A stretch of DNA of 64,000 bases from Xanthostigma xanthostigma (GCA_963575645.1 OY754465.1:61713901-61777900); one strand, 5' to 3'; positions 46,006 through 57,886 are shown, counted from the stretch's first letter. Made by a program: numbers and translations. Notes: a model not told the origin generated them from the sequence alone.

Positions 46006-46586
46006 AAGGGTAATATTCTGGACATAATTAAATAAATTATAATTATTTAAAGTTGACCTAAGGTTGTCGCATCCTTAATATAACACGCACGTAGCATATT
46101 CGTGCAAAAAAACGGTAAATTCGCTATATACGCTCCAAGCTGATGTGTCCTGATAAGGTCTCGCATCACATACCCCAAATGCAATCCCTAAGCCATATCT
46201 ACACCGTAAACACCGCAGCAGTGACGAAGAACATTAGTGGCTCGGTCGGTTGTATAAACGCAGGTTTATAGTCATTTTTCTCCAAAAAGATATTTTATGA
46301 CCTCGCTGAATTTCAGTGCCCGAATTAAAGATAATTAGTTCCTTATTCCAGATTTAAAATAAATAAAAAATGTTGGATAACTAAGGAGGTATGAGTTAAG
46401 AGCACCAAAATTCCTTCACTGTAAGAACTGGCCATGTACCTATATTTCCGGTTGAGTTTGAAGTACAAAAAAATATGCAGCCGTTTTCGATAGTAAATCT
46501 CGAGTTAAACAAAAAACTATTTAAACTTCTTTTTCAGTATGATACAAGAATTATTCACTGTTATCACTTTTGGTGAACACATTGTA
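46006..46586. other. Spacer, nothing recognised
   Basis: AT-rich sequence with no gene, RNA or element ends. Confidence 0.6.
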
Positions 46587-47659
46587 TATACAGGGTGTCC
46601 CATTAAGAATGGGACATAGAACAACCGCAGATTCTCCAATTCAAAATAAAACGATTAAGCGAAATATGCTTAGATAAAATGTTGCTCGTTTCCGAAATAC
46701 AGGGTGTTGAAGTTGAAAACTGAAAAATTATTAATGTCCATAATTTTGTTAATACACCATATAATTTTACTCAAATCGGCACACTTGTTAAATATCATAA
46801 AATGCACCTAACAATAAAAAAATTAGTTCAGTACGCTCTACCAGTGGCGTACGGCAGGAGTAAGTAATGCTTGTGCCCCTTCTAAATGTTACGCCGCTGT
46901 CTAAATTTTAATTTTGACTATAATTTTAATTTTTTTGATATTTTCTAAGTCAATAATGTACACTTGTTAGTTTGTTGTAAAGTCATTGGTTTTCGAGATA
47001 TTCGCAATTACAGATAGATAGACATGTACTTTTTATGTGTATTATTATTAATAATATTCTTTTTTACAATTTTGTCTTAAAACCAAACAAAGTAGAAACT
47101 AATGTAATGAAATTTTTAAAAATTTTTTAAAAATTTCATTTCATTAGTTTCCACTTTGTTTGGTTTTAAGACAAAATTGTAAAAATGAATATTATTAATA
47201 ATAATACACATAAAAAGTACATGTCTATCTATCTGTAATTGCGAATATCTCGAAAACCAATGACTTTACAACAAACTAACAAGTGTACATTATTGACTTA
47301 GAAAATATCAAAAAAATTAAAATTATAGTCAAAATTAAAATTTAGACAGCGGCGTAACATTTAGAAGGGGCACAAGCATTACTTACTCCTGCCGTACGCC
47401 ACTGGTAGAGCGTACTGAACTAATTTTTTTATTGTTAGGTGCATTTTATGATATTTAACAAGTGTGCCGATTTGAGTAAAATTATATGGTGTATTAACAA
47501 AATTATGGACATTAATAATTTTTCAGTTTTCAACTTCAACACCCTGTATTTCGGAAACGAGCAACATTTTATCTAAGCATATTTCGCTTAATCGTTTTAT
47601 TTTGAATTGGAGAATCTGCGGTTGTTCTATGTCCCATTCTTAATGGGACACCCTGTATA
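46587..47659. mobile_element. 1.07-kb nearly perfect palindromic element, TACAGGGTGTCCC ends
   Basis: The arms, about 530 bp each, are reverse complements with only a few base differences and a small indel near the centre (about 47123, aaattttttaaaaattt). The ends are TATACAGGGTGTCCCATTA and its exact complement. Within each arm a second ACAGGGTGTTGAAGTTG motif sits about 100 bp in. No frame of note. The end sequence places it with TA/TATA-targeting cut-and-paste elements of the kind at 43318. Confidence 0.96.
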
Positions 47660-47735
47660 GCGTCTTAGATGAAACTCAGTGTATACGTATCATGTAAAGC
47701 GCATAAAGCGGGTGTAAGGTTTGCGTATTGGACAT

Positions 47736-48340
47736 CTATACTAATATATAAAGCTGAAGAGTTTGTTTGAACGCGCTAATCTCAGGAACTACTGGTTCAA
47801 ATTAAAAACAAATTTTTTTGTTGGATAGTCCATTTATCGAGGAAGGCTATTGGCTATATATCACGCTACGACCATTAGGAGCGGAGCATTAATGAAAAAT
47901 GTTGCAAAATGTATCTCAAAAATAAGCTTCTATTCAGGTGAAATGCACTAACTTAATATACTCATATTAGCGTTGTGAGTAAACAACCCCGGCTGGCTCA
48001 ATCGGTAGAGCATGCGAATGTCAATATCAGGGTAGTGGGTTTGATCCCAACGTTGGGCGAATATATTTTTATTTTTTTTTTTATTTTCTACATTGCTTTC
48101 TTCTAAGGCTGACATTTAAATTTATTTTAATTTTATTTAATTAATTAAAAAAAAATTATTAGTTAAAAAAAATATAAATACCGCTTTTTATCGATAAAAA
48201 CTTTTGAACGGTAACTCCGATCATCATGAAATTTGGACACAACATTCATCTCGGTCAACTAAGATGAATGTGCGTACTCATGTTCCTCCCTTCCCCATTC
48301 GTTCTTTTACACCCGGGTGAAACCGGACGGGACCGCTAGT
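47736..48340 (+). mobile_element. Element K, full-length copy with best-preserved tRNA-Lys module
   Basis: Head from ctatactaatatataaagc, linker, tRNA module (47987-48059), A/T-rich segment, and tail ending GACGGGACCGCTAGT. This is the reference copy for the family here. Confidence 0.92.
47987..48059 (+). other. tRNA-Lys-like module, 73 nt
   Basis: Exactly tRNA length. The 5' CCCCGGC can pair 6 of 7 positions with GTTGGGC, the acceptor stem of tRNA-Lys. D-arm GGCTCAATCGGTAGAGC is intact, but the T-loop reads GTTTGATCC and the anticodon position GTC. It retains RNA polymerase III box A; box B has one or two changes. Confidence 0.85.
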
Positions 48341-48859
48341 ATTGTATAAAAGAAAATTGCTTTCTTCGTCAAATATGAATTATTTGCACGTATCCGAAGG
48401 TTCGGTTTGATGCTGGGCGCAACAGAATAGGAGAATACGTTTTTGTTTTCCCGCCAAACCAAACAATAAATCATAACAAATATACGTATAGAATAGTAAC
48501 AGCTGACTCATAAATAATCCACTGCTCCCTTTCAAACAGGACGTAAAGGAAAAAATGTCACTTTCAAAAAAATATGTTGTTTCGAATTTAAGGTAATTGT
48601 TGGAAATGATTTATTCAAGTTGTGATACCTATGTATTTTTATACTTTTTGCACAATACAATAAAATCAGAACGCATTTTTTTGACTTACGAGAATTACGG
48701 CATTTATATCTCCGTGCAATTTATTTAAAAGAAATATTAATATGTATTATTTATTAGTATAATAAAATTAATAGTAACAAAAACGTTTTAAAAAATAAGC
48801 TTCTAATTAAATGCTCTAAAAAGAACCAACCATTCATTACATTATACAATTTATACGAT

Positions 48860-49454
48860 ACTAGCGGTCCCGTCCGGTTTCACCCGGGTGTAAAAGAACG
48901 AATGAGGAAGGGAGGAACATGAGTACACACATTCATCTTAGTTTACCGAGATGAACGTTGTGTCCAAATTTCATGATGATCGGAGTTACCGTTCAAAAGC
49001 TACAAAAAAGCAGTATTTATACTTTTTAAAACTAATATTTTTTTTAATTAATTAAATAAAATTAAAATAAATTTCAATGTAAGCCTTAGAAGAAAGCAAT
49101 GTAGAAAATAAAAAAAAATACTTTCGCCCAACGTGGGGCTCGAACCCACGACCCTGATATTGACAGTCGCATGCACTACCGATTGAGCCATACGACGTTG
49201 TGTACTCACGACGCTAATATGAGTATATTTAGTTAGTGCATTTCACCTGAATAGAAGCTTATTTTTGAGATACATTTTGCAACATTTTTCATTAATGCTC
49301 CGCTCCTAATGGTCGTAGCGTGATATATAGCCTGTAGCCTTCCTCGATAAATGAGCTATCCAACAAAAAATTTTTTTTTTCAATTTGAACCAGCAGTTAC
49401 TGAGATTAGCGCGTTCAAACAAACAAACAAACTCTTCAGCTTATATTAGTATAG
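48860..49454 (-). mobile_element. Element K, full-length copy, minus orientation
   Basis: Same modules as 47736-48340 in reverse, with the tRNA-Lys-like module at 49125-49197 (ggctcgaacccacgaccctg on plus). Confidence 0.92.
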
Positions 49455-50375
49455 AAGTATAGATTATAATATGATTTATTATAAATAATAATAAATTGAA
49501 GCCTTGCCAGCGACGTTCCAAAAAATAATAGGAAAGATATAGACATTTTCCTTGAGTTTGAATAAATATAAATATAATAATAATAATATAAATATAATAT
49601 AACATGTTCACGATTTCCTTGACTTCCAGGTTCGAGGCGCAGGCACACATTTTTTTAAAATATTAATGGCACCCGCTATGGCTGTATTTAAAGTTCCCTA
49701 TACACCCGGTAAAAAATCCTAATCAAACTAAACGCACGATAATTTAACTTGTCCATCCTCCGCTAATCGCGAATATATTATACGCATACAAACGTAGCCT
49801 ACATATAGACATAAATAAGTGCAAAAACGGGCTCGAATTTGTAGTCTGCAGAACAAGGGCATTATGTAACGGGGTGCGTTGAACTCTGGTGCGGCGGCAT
49901 CATCCCCGGCAAGCGCCATGGTGAGAGAAATACTAGGTGACGGTTACCGGGTTAGGTTTGTATACAGACTGTTCTGTATGTCGTACCAGACTTAACTTAT
50001 CGGAAACATACGTAAAGCAAGAGAACACAAGGCTATCGTTTCGCGTATATAAAAATTTGATGATTTTGAAAAGTGCACGTTATTCCTTATAAACTAGATA
50101 TTTATTTATATTTTAAATTATTTATTTATTTATTTAATTATTTATTTATTTATATTTTAAACTAAATATTTCGCTCTTATATTCTTCCTCTTAATTACAA
50201 ACAAGAATCGGCAGAGTATAGACGCCATATGCTGACATCATTGTCGCGTATAGACAAATAGAGGTATGTCTATGGAAAGAGATGTATATACCAGTTATCT
50301 ATACAAAGAATCAGTGTACAGCCAATCACATCAAGCTGACGAGGGATCTCCGTAGCGTAATTATTTTACGCTTAA
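49455..50375. other. Spacer with (TTTA)n low complexity
   Basis: Includes an attt/atta-rich tract at about 50099-50160. The frame at 49728-49919 (minus) shows no motif. Confidence 0.5.
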
Positions 50376-50750
50376 AATAAAATTAATACTAAAAAACATT
50401 TTTAAAAATAAGCTCTAATTTATTGCTCTAAAAAGAAGAAAATAAAGTTTTAATTAAATCAAACCCAACCATTTATTACATTATACAATTTATATAATAA
50501 AAAAGCCTGTCGCGAGATTTATTGTGTAAATTTATTTTATGAGATACATTTTTTCTTAAAATTACTTTTGTCAAGATCAAGCTACATATTGTATTCTTGT
50601 TTATTTACACAGGAAAATCTCGCGACATGCCTTTTTATCATATAAATTGTATAAAGTAATAAATGGTTGGGTTTGATTAAAAATTTATTTTCTTATTTTT
50701 AGAGCATTTAAATAAACGCTTGTTTTAAAAAATGATTTTTTACTATTAAT
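50376..50750. repeat. Fold-back element, arms about 140 bp
   Basis: Arms about 50376-50520 and 50612-50750 pair (caaacccaaccatttatta against taataaatggttgggtttg; cctgtcgcgagattt against aaatctcgcgacatgcc). A single-arm relative lies at about 48770-48860. Family R copy D begins directly at its right border. Confidence 0.85.
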
Positions 50751-50755
50751 TTTTT

Positions 50756-51007
50756 GACGTGATAACGTCTTATAAATTGATGAAACACCGGCTGCACGCA
50801 CGAAAAAGTGTCACGTTCCGCCTGAGCCTGAGCGTGCAAGCGAGAGCGCGGTATAAGCGATAGAGAGGCACGATCGGCCCAAGCGTCGGCTTGTACGCAT
50901 TTCTCTCTTTTCTCGCGTGACGTCAGAGAGTTCATCAATGTTTCTTTATGACGTTATCACGTAAAACTATCGTCCGTAAACCGACTTTACAGACAACCAA
51001 TTTTTTT
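50756..51007 (+). mobile_element. Family R repeat, copy D (252 bp)
   Basis: GACGTGATAACGTC start, ACGTTATCACGT at 50951-50962, then the 3' extension (gtccgtaaaccgactttac) and T-run. Contains TGACGTCA at 50918 and the palindromic cggcccaagcgtcggcttg block. Confidence 0.85.
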
Positions 51008-51894
51008 CATTTTTTTAGTTTTCATTAAAATGCATTGTTATTGCAACTGAACCAACATATTCTAACGAAAAAATTGTGGGTCGAGCCTATTTTAGCGACG
51101 TCGAAAGTTCGGTAAAAATCGCAAAGTAAAGATATAGATTAACTAATCTAGAATGCTTAGAGCAAGCACCTATTTACATTTTTAAATTTCTTTAGACACA
51201 AATCATTTAATTGCAGTTGGGTCAAATTTGTAGTTTTGCCCCAACTGCAATTAATTCAAGCAGAAGTGGGGTTCGCACCGGCCAAAATTTTCGACCAGAG
51301 ACTCAATCGCTAATACCAAGTTTCTTATATCACACGACAAAATGATCGCCTGTATATAAAAACGACATGCTGTAAGTGTGTTATATAAGCAGTGAGGCTA
51401 GGCAAGCAGGCAGACAAGCCCGAATCCTGAGTTCCGCATTTCGTGCAAATCTCCCGCTCTCATCGAGGCCACCAGCAAGTAGAGTAGAGTAGATAGGGCA
51501 GGGTTAAAATAGGGTAGACACGTCATTGTGGCGTCACTCAAAAGGATGAGTTTGAGAATGAGAAGCGGGTGGCGTGGGCGTAGAGAGCGCCGCAGTCCGG
51601 GGATTTCCCAACTTTTTCGTTTCAAGATGCGTCTACAGCAGAAGTAGACATTTTTGTGGCACGCTTGCCTCTATACGTTATTGTAATACGAAAACAACAC
51701 CCTGATAGTGTAAACAAAGCGAATAAAAAATAAATCAAGGCTATTCGTCAAGGTTTGCGACCTGTACAGCCCAGACGTACAGACCAACCGACGACTGTTG
51801 TTCGTGATTTTCAATTGTGATTTTACGGACTAATTATGATCTCGAATCAATCTAAAAATGGTTAAGTTTTATAGAATTGAATCTACACTCCAAA
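51008..51894. other. Spacer, small hairpin at about 51210-51252
   Basis: ttgcagttgggtcaaa / ttgccccaactgcaa forms a short hairpin. No gene; the 51.4-51.6 kb frame has no motif. Confidence 0.5.
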
Positions 51895-52217
51895 TCTGCC
51901 GTGGTCCATTGGTATTACTACCTGACGTTTCGTCTATAACTGTGGTAGACATTGTCAAAGGCGATGTGGTAGCGGACGAAGTGTCCTTCTAAGCTGCTCA
52001 CAGGTAAGTGTGTCGAAAAGTGTGGTACTTCCGTCTATTATAGTCAGCGTGCTCGTGTTCTCTACTCGGTCGTAGTATGCTCTTCTGTGATTGGTCGTTC
52101 CAATCAGTGGGTTGATATTGCACAGTGCTGGTGTCCAGGTTTTACTTAGATTCAAACCTGCATCTTTGCGGTTGACCAAGAAGATTTGGATCAACACCGG
52201 CCGTGAAAGCCTACACA
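51895..52217. mobile_element. Penelope-like repeat, copy iv
   Basis: ATCTGCCGTGGTCCATTGG at the left, a stem TCTATAACTGTGGTAGA preceded by acgtttcg, and at the right GATCAACACCGGCCGTGAAA with agcctacac, the inverted form of the left end of copies i and iii. The longest of the four; no reverse transcriptase or endonuclease motif. Confidence 0.7.
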
Positions 52218-53061
52218 TTTGGATGAATCTACACTTTTCAAAAATCTACATTTTGAAAGGATTTCCTGCACAATTAACTTCTTGTATCAAAGAAACTCAG
52301 CTTTGATGCGGAAAGCGAAAATAGATCACAATCGCTAGCAGTACGATGGTGTGTGAGATATTTTGTTGGTTTTGTAACTATTAAATTCTCACGCATAACT
52401 ATCTACATATATAGAATTTTAAAATACAAATTTGTAGTATTGGGTAAAATTATGCAGTTTGACAGGCGATAGCATAAAACTGCATCTATAGATATATGAA
52501 CGCCCTCCGGCAAATAGTGATTCTAAACCCGCAATTGGAACCAAAGTTTGTGACTGGCTGAAAAATATTCATACATATAGGTGCAAACTGATTTTCAAAT
52601 CGGTTAAGATGTTCCGAGTGTTCAAGTAACATTTATAAACAAATTTGTTTTATATTTTAGTATAGATTGCTTCACGGTATAATTTCAACATTCAGCAGTA
52701 TACAGGTTGGGAACCTCTGCTTTAATCTATATATCAGATCCATCATCAGGGTTGGGATATTCAAACGCGCAACATGTTATAATATGTGATTGCATGCAAA
52801 TAATACAGTAAAATTTTAAAAATAATTTAAAATTTAGTAGGTACAATCGGTATTTTCAACACCATCTATTTACTATTGATTTTACTTACGTTATTTTCAA
52901 GTTCTTAGTCTCTATACTTCTAACGCAAAGTGTCTCATCCTAAAGGTTTTTTTTCTGATTGCTGTACAACGGCCACGAAGTGAAGATGAAGAAGAAGATG
53001 AAAATACTAGCTGGAGTCAATTCGTGCCGACAGGTTGAAAATACTACTTTTTTATTGATGT
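52218..53061. other. Spacer with a MITE-like segment
   Basis: 52.85-53.05 kb: inverted ends tattttcaacaccatcta and gacaggttgaaaatacta, related to 20.14-20.34 kb. Otherwise nothing recognised. Confidence 0.55.
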
Positions 53062-53213
53062 TTCGCTCCAATTGGTCGTAGCGTGATATTATAGAGCCTC
53101 GATAAATGGGCTTTCCAACAAAAAAATTTTTTTTTCAATTCGAACCAGTAGTTTCTGAGATTAGCGCGTTCAACCAAACAAACAAACTCTTCAGCTTTAT
53201 ATATTAGTATAGA
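53062..53213 (-). mobile_element. Element K, head fragment
   Basis: Reverse orientation: tggtcgtagcgtgatatta, gtttctgagattagcgcgtt, aacaaactcttcagcttta. Truncated before the linker and tRNA module. Confidence 0.88.
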
Positions 53214-54092
53214 TTATTTTTTACAGGAAAAATACCGGTAATCTTAACGATTTTCAAACGGTAACAGTGCCTATATTGTCTAACGTATTAAAGTAAAACA
53301 CAATCCTTTGGATGACTGGACCACTTTAACTCCAAAAATACTTTGACATATTATATAATAAAATTCACTAAACGCGGTATGACGCGGGTAACAGCTCGTA
53401 AAAAATATTCACATTATAAAGACATTTGATTTTCGTTTCCGTGGCAATTTATAGTTTCACGTGTAAAAGTACTATTTAAGCATGGGTTGCAATTTACGAA
53501 AGAGCTCGATTCTGCAGTTGATGTCTTGGTCACCCCTGATATAATGCGTAATTTTCCTGACCGCGTTGAAGGATGTATCAACAGAAATTCGCGTGATGTA
53601 TTTGGAAACATTAAAAATGAACGCTTACATATTTTCGCAAACCACGTGAGGCCCTTTTTCTTAACCGATCATAGTCTGAATTTCAGAAGTAAAATCCTCG
53701 ATTTAATTTCTGATCATTAATCCTAAAAGATCAAACTAAGGCTTGACATTCCCGTATGAATCGGTAAATCAACGCATTTGAGGGACACCCTTCACGAAAC
53801 ATATTTTTCTCGTGTTTTATTTTTTTAAATTATAATTTGTTAGGAAAACTCCCGAATGAAAAGGAAAATTTCAAAGACTGAATTAGGGAAAGTCACTTGG
53901 ACCGCGTCAGTTAAAGCTGAATTTTGTAAGTTAACTGAAAACAGCTGTATCTATGTATGTCGTAGCCTGATAGATTAGCCAGTTAATTCGACTGTGAGTC
54001 CGTAGTTAAACTATTTGGGATACTTGTTGGTGATATATTTGAAAACTTATTGTAATTTCCAATTTTTTAAATTTAAATTTTATTAATTTAGA
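53214..54092. other. Spacer, no secure gene
   Basis: A plus frame at about 53487-53720 has a protein-like residue mix (HIFANHVRPFFLTDH) but no ATG at its start and no domain I can name; it could be a transposon relic. Confidence 0.4.
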
Positions 54093-54570
54093 ATGCGGGA
54101 ATTGAGGTCAAAAGTTTTCAAAAATGGGAAATCATTAATGCATTACGGCAAATCGTTCCACTTAAAATGCAACATACACCCGAAAAGAACATACTTCAAT
54201 TTGATTGTAGTGTCACATTGGTATCTTTCGGCTTCTAATTGCGTCTTCTTCGGGATCTAAAATTATTGTTTTTAACAAATTTAATAAATTAATATACCTA
54301 TCCAAAATAATTATTACTTATTTATTTTGGATATTTTAATTTATTAAATTTGTAAAATCAATCATTTTAGATCCTGAAGAAAACACAATTAGATGACGAA
54401 ACGTTGATCAATAATGTAAGCAAATAAAAAAAATTTCTTTTGGCCTCAATTCCTGCATTTTAAATTCATTGAAGATACCAAGGTGACACTACAATCAAAT
54501 TGAAATTTTATTAAGTATGTTGCATTTTAAGTGGAACGATTTTCCGTAATGCATTAATGATTCCCTTGGC
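54093..54570. repeat. Diverged inverted repeat with a Penelope-type end motif
   Basis: tgaggtcaaaag…, ttccacttaaaatgcaacat and gattgtagtgtcac on the left face gtgacactacaatcaa, atgttgcattttaagtggaa and cctcaattcc on the right. The right arm has GATCCTGAAGA…GACGAAACGTTGATC, the CTGAAGA/GAAAC pattern of PLE ends, but without a convincing stem II. Confidence 0.7.
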
Positions 54571-54699
54571 TACGAAAAATAAACAAAACGCGCTTATGTT
54601 GCGTCTTAACTGAAATTCACTGTCCATATCGCGTAAAGTGTTCGACCCTATACAAAATAGAACAGACGAGCAAATATAATGCTGAACCGGGGCTTTCCC

Positions 54700-55210
54700 A
54701 TTTCGCAACCTTGCGTTTCCTATAGGCACAGTTGCAGCGCACCTCGTTCCCCGTCCGTATAAATCGGCGGCCTCCCGTCGAATCGCCGCCGCCGCCGCCA
54801 CCCGATTCAGCAGCAAGCATGACGAGAGAGGCCAAACCTAAGAGAAAAGACTGCGAAGGGACACAGAACACGGAGCGCAAGAAGAACGCGGGCGTACTAC
54901 ATATACAGTAATACACGTCGGTCGTCTCAGTCGGTATTGGCTCGCTCTCTTCCGGGGTGAATCACCCCGACCGGCACAACCGGCGCGTGACGTCACTGCA
55001 CTACTTGCGTATTTGGTATCGACCAGCGTCACCCGGCCGGAGCGAGACGCTCTCTCTGTCTCTTCTCCGGTCTTGAGTTAGTCCGCCGACCCAACCCCCT
55101 GACGCTCGCCTTACATGCTTCTCTCTTTTTCCTCGCTCGCTCTCTCTTATCTCTCTTTCTCCGGCAGAAGAACTCTCCAGATATACCCTCTTCACGTGTA
55201 ACTTTAGTGT
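54700..55210. promoter_or_regulatory. GC-rich island, possibly a promoter region
   Basis: Far more GC- and CpG-rich than its surroundings, with (GCC)n, GGGGTGAATCACCCCG, GCGTGACGTCACTGC, a pyrimidine-rich tract (55040-55170) and GTATAAATCG at about 54757. Frames on both strands are open but share no known domain. It may be a real CpG-rich promoter of an unseen transcript or a repeat that carries one. Confidence 0.3.
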
Positions 55211-55556
55211 GTAGTCGTGTAACAATGTCTGGGGTACGGTAAAGGTGGCAATACTTCGACTGTCTATACTCCAGTGAGTCAGTAAGTTAGTTACATTCAG
55301 TGAGTCAGTAACTTACATTCATGCGTTACTTGTAGTACGTCATTATTTCAACTTGAGATCTGGTTACTCTCATTTTAAAAATACTATACGCTTTGAAGCA
55401 CTATATACCTACAGTTTCGCGCATTTGTAAAACTTGCCTATAGGACGCGCATGTCAAGGGGTTAAAATGATTCTTGTATCTACGGATTTGTTAGAACAAT
55501 GAATTCAAATATAACAACGCCAACATCACAGTTGATATTTCTGTATAATAGGCATG

Positions 55557-55642
55557 ATGATATTTTTCTCTAAAACCATTCATTCTTTGATCCTTTTATA
55601 TAAAGGATCAAAGAATGAATGGTTTTAGAGAAAAATATAATA
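55557..55642. repeat. 86-bp perfect palindrome
   Basis: TTTCTCTAAAACCATTCATT … cctttta / taaagg … AATGAATGGTTTTAGAGAAA with essentially no loop. One arm has a relative at about 35665-35705. Confidence 0.95.
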
Positions 55643-55917
55643 TATAATAAATATAATAATAGTATATTGTGCGACTAGTGAGAGAAGGAGAAGATTGCAT
55701 AAGCGTGAAATTTGCACACGCGAGTGGAATATTCTCCTTTGATCAATGCTCGCACATAATACTTTGTTCAACTAGCACGACTAATATGTAATCGGGGCCC
55801 TGATAAAAGGGGGAAAAATAATAAATCACTTCATTGATTGACGTACCCACCGCCCTCGATGCACACAAGATGGTCCGGACTTTCGCTGAATTGCGATGCT
55901 GCTTTCATATATACAAA

Positions 55918-56051
55918 TCGCTACCGCGTTCCTATTGGTTCAGAAACTATGCAGTAATAATTCATTACCGTACAGTTTCGGCTCGCTACCGCGTTCCTAT
56001 TGGTCCAGAAACTATGCAGTATAATACATTATCGTACAGTTTCGGCTCATT
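55918..56051 (+). repeat. 68-bp tandem duplication
   Basis: Two adjacent copies of a unit starting TCGCTACCGCGTTCCTATTG and ending ccgtacagtttcggc (second copy slightly diverged). Confidence 0.92.
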
Positions 56052-57356
56052 ATTAGCACTCTACGCGTCAACAGGAAGTAATTTATTATTTCTCCCGAAT
56101 ATATTGATACGATAGAACTCTAAAATTTACCCGGTGGTAATATAAGCATTGAGATTAATAAGATTTTGAATTAAAAAAAAGTATAAAATATTGCAATCGG
56201 CCATGTTGACTGAAACACCGAATGACGTCACGTCTTCGTAAATCAAACAGAATATGAAAACGTGACGTAAATAATCACCGTGTCGCTTAAATTTTTGTTG
56301 CATCATGTATTTGGTTGATTTGTTGTTTATTTTATAATAACACTTATGTCTTAGATTATTTTTGAAGTTAGTTAACTGGCAAGTAAAGAAATCCGTACTA
56401 TTTTTACTAATAAGTATCTACTTAAAAAGAAATACTGAATATAAATCATATCATTAAGTAAATTTACACACCTTTCTACGAAATACCTCTGCACAACAGC
56501 TCTACAACATCTAATGTCAGCTGCCACTCAGGCGTGACGTCACAAGCGTTTCCGCGATTACTTCAAAATAGAAAGACAATAATTTGCGTTAAAATTTAAT
56601 TTATTGCTGAAATGTTTTTTGCGGAAATCTAGTAGACGTGTATCTACATTATAGATCTGGGTTTAAAAATCCGTCATCATGCCTATTCTATCAAGTTTTT
56701 AGAATGGATCCAAATTTAACTAAGCGAATATTGCTTTAAAGTTAATTAATTTTAAAATACGGTATAGTTCGTAGGACTAATAACAGAACGATAGCTACAG
56801 TTTGCAACCGTTGTTACGACGCTATACGTTACCTAGAATTGCCTAGGATAAAAATTAGCTCTCGTATGATGTGAAAAAACAGTTACAAACAAGCCTTAAC
56901 ATGAGAAATATTGACTGCTTGGATATGTCATTGTTGAGTAATGATAACTCATTCCGCCGCGAAAATAGAAAGATTCGTGTTCGTGTTCTGAAGGTAATAG
57001 TGTTTGAAAATATTTGTTTCTAATATAGCGTCGTTAGAATGGGTGTTTCTTAACAATTATAGCAGACTATAGCTATATATTACTATTGTTTTGAAGATTT
57101 TGCCAATTCGAGTCTTGAAGCTACATGAACAATAATAATTACGCACTTTGTATCGAGTTTTTATAACCAGGTTCCAGATCATCCCTTTCTGGTATCATAA
57201 TTCTAATGTGAAGGGTATACGCACAGCGTGTCCTTAACCTGTCAACACCACCGAGTTGAGAGAACAGCCAACAAGCACATCTGGCGGAGGCATTTTCTTA
57301 ACTCAGCTTCCGTACTCAGTGAATATAACATGTTTTTTCCTACTATTGTATGCAAT
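56052..57356. other. Spacer, no gene recognised
   Basis: Two TGACGTCA palindromes (56223, 56535) stand out. No element ends or frames of interest. Confidence 0.5.
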
Positions 57357-57886
57357 CAGTGATGTGCCGGATCTTTAAAAATGTATATCCGCGGATACGG
57401 ATCTGAATACGGATATTTGGTTTCAAGTTCCGCGGATACGGATACGGATCTTAACATTCTTAGAGTACGCGGCGGTAAATATTGCACATCGACCTTTGGA
57501 AAGAGACTATCTGTTATGGGAAAGAGTTATTGACCTCTTTAAGAGTTAACTCTCATAACAGATTGTCTCTTTCCAAAGATCGATGTGCAATATCTCATTA
57601 TAAAGATAGTTTTTTAGTACCTTTGAGTTATGTACTATTGGAATGGTACTCACTACGATAAATGTTTGCAATATAAAGGTGCCAAATACGATTTTAAAAA
57701 ATAAAAAATAATCTGAATGGAATTTAAACAGTTTTTCATTATTACCTAATCACCTATATCAATAAAATTTCATCTATGAATTCAAAATTAATAAGGTAAA
57801 AGATCCGCCAAAAACTAACGGATACGGATCTTTCTTCTCCCTCGGATATTCGCGGATACGGATTACGGATATCCGGCCCATTACTA
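57357..57886. mobile_element. hAT-type MITE, copy 2
   Basis: CAGTGATGTGCCGGATC start and ATCCGGCCCATTACTA end, with an imperfect 8-bp duplication (tatgcaat / tacgtaat). Interior including the hairpin (57479-57594) matches the copy at 8990. Confidence 0.9.

Noticed and set aside
54360-54420. Third hammerhead motif at the CTGAAGA…CGAAACGTTG sequence
   Set aside because: No convincing stem II between the two conserved parts and no UH in the right place; kept only as a Penelope-type end motif.
54819-54911. 30-codon plus-strand ORF starting MTREAKPKRKDCEG downstream of a TATA-like motif
   Set aside because: Too short, no homologue known to me, and the same GC-rich region is open in several frames on both strands.
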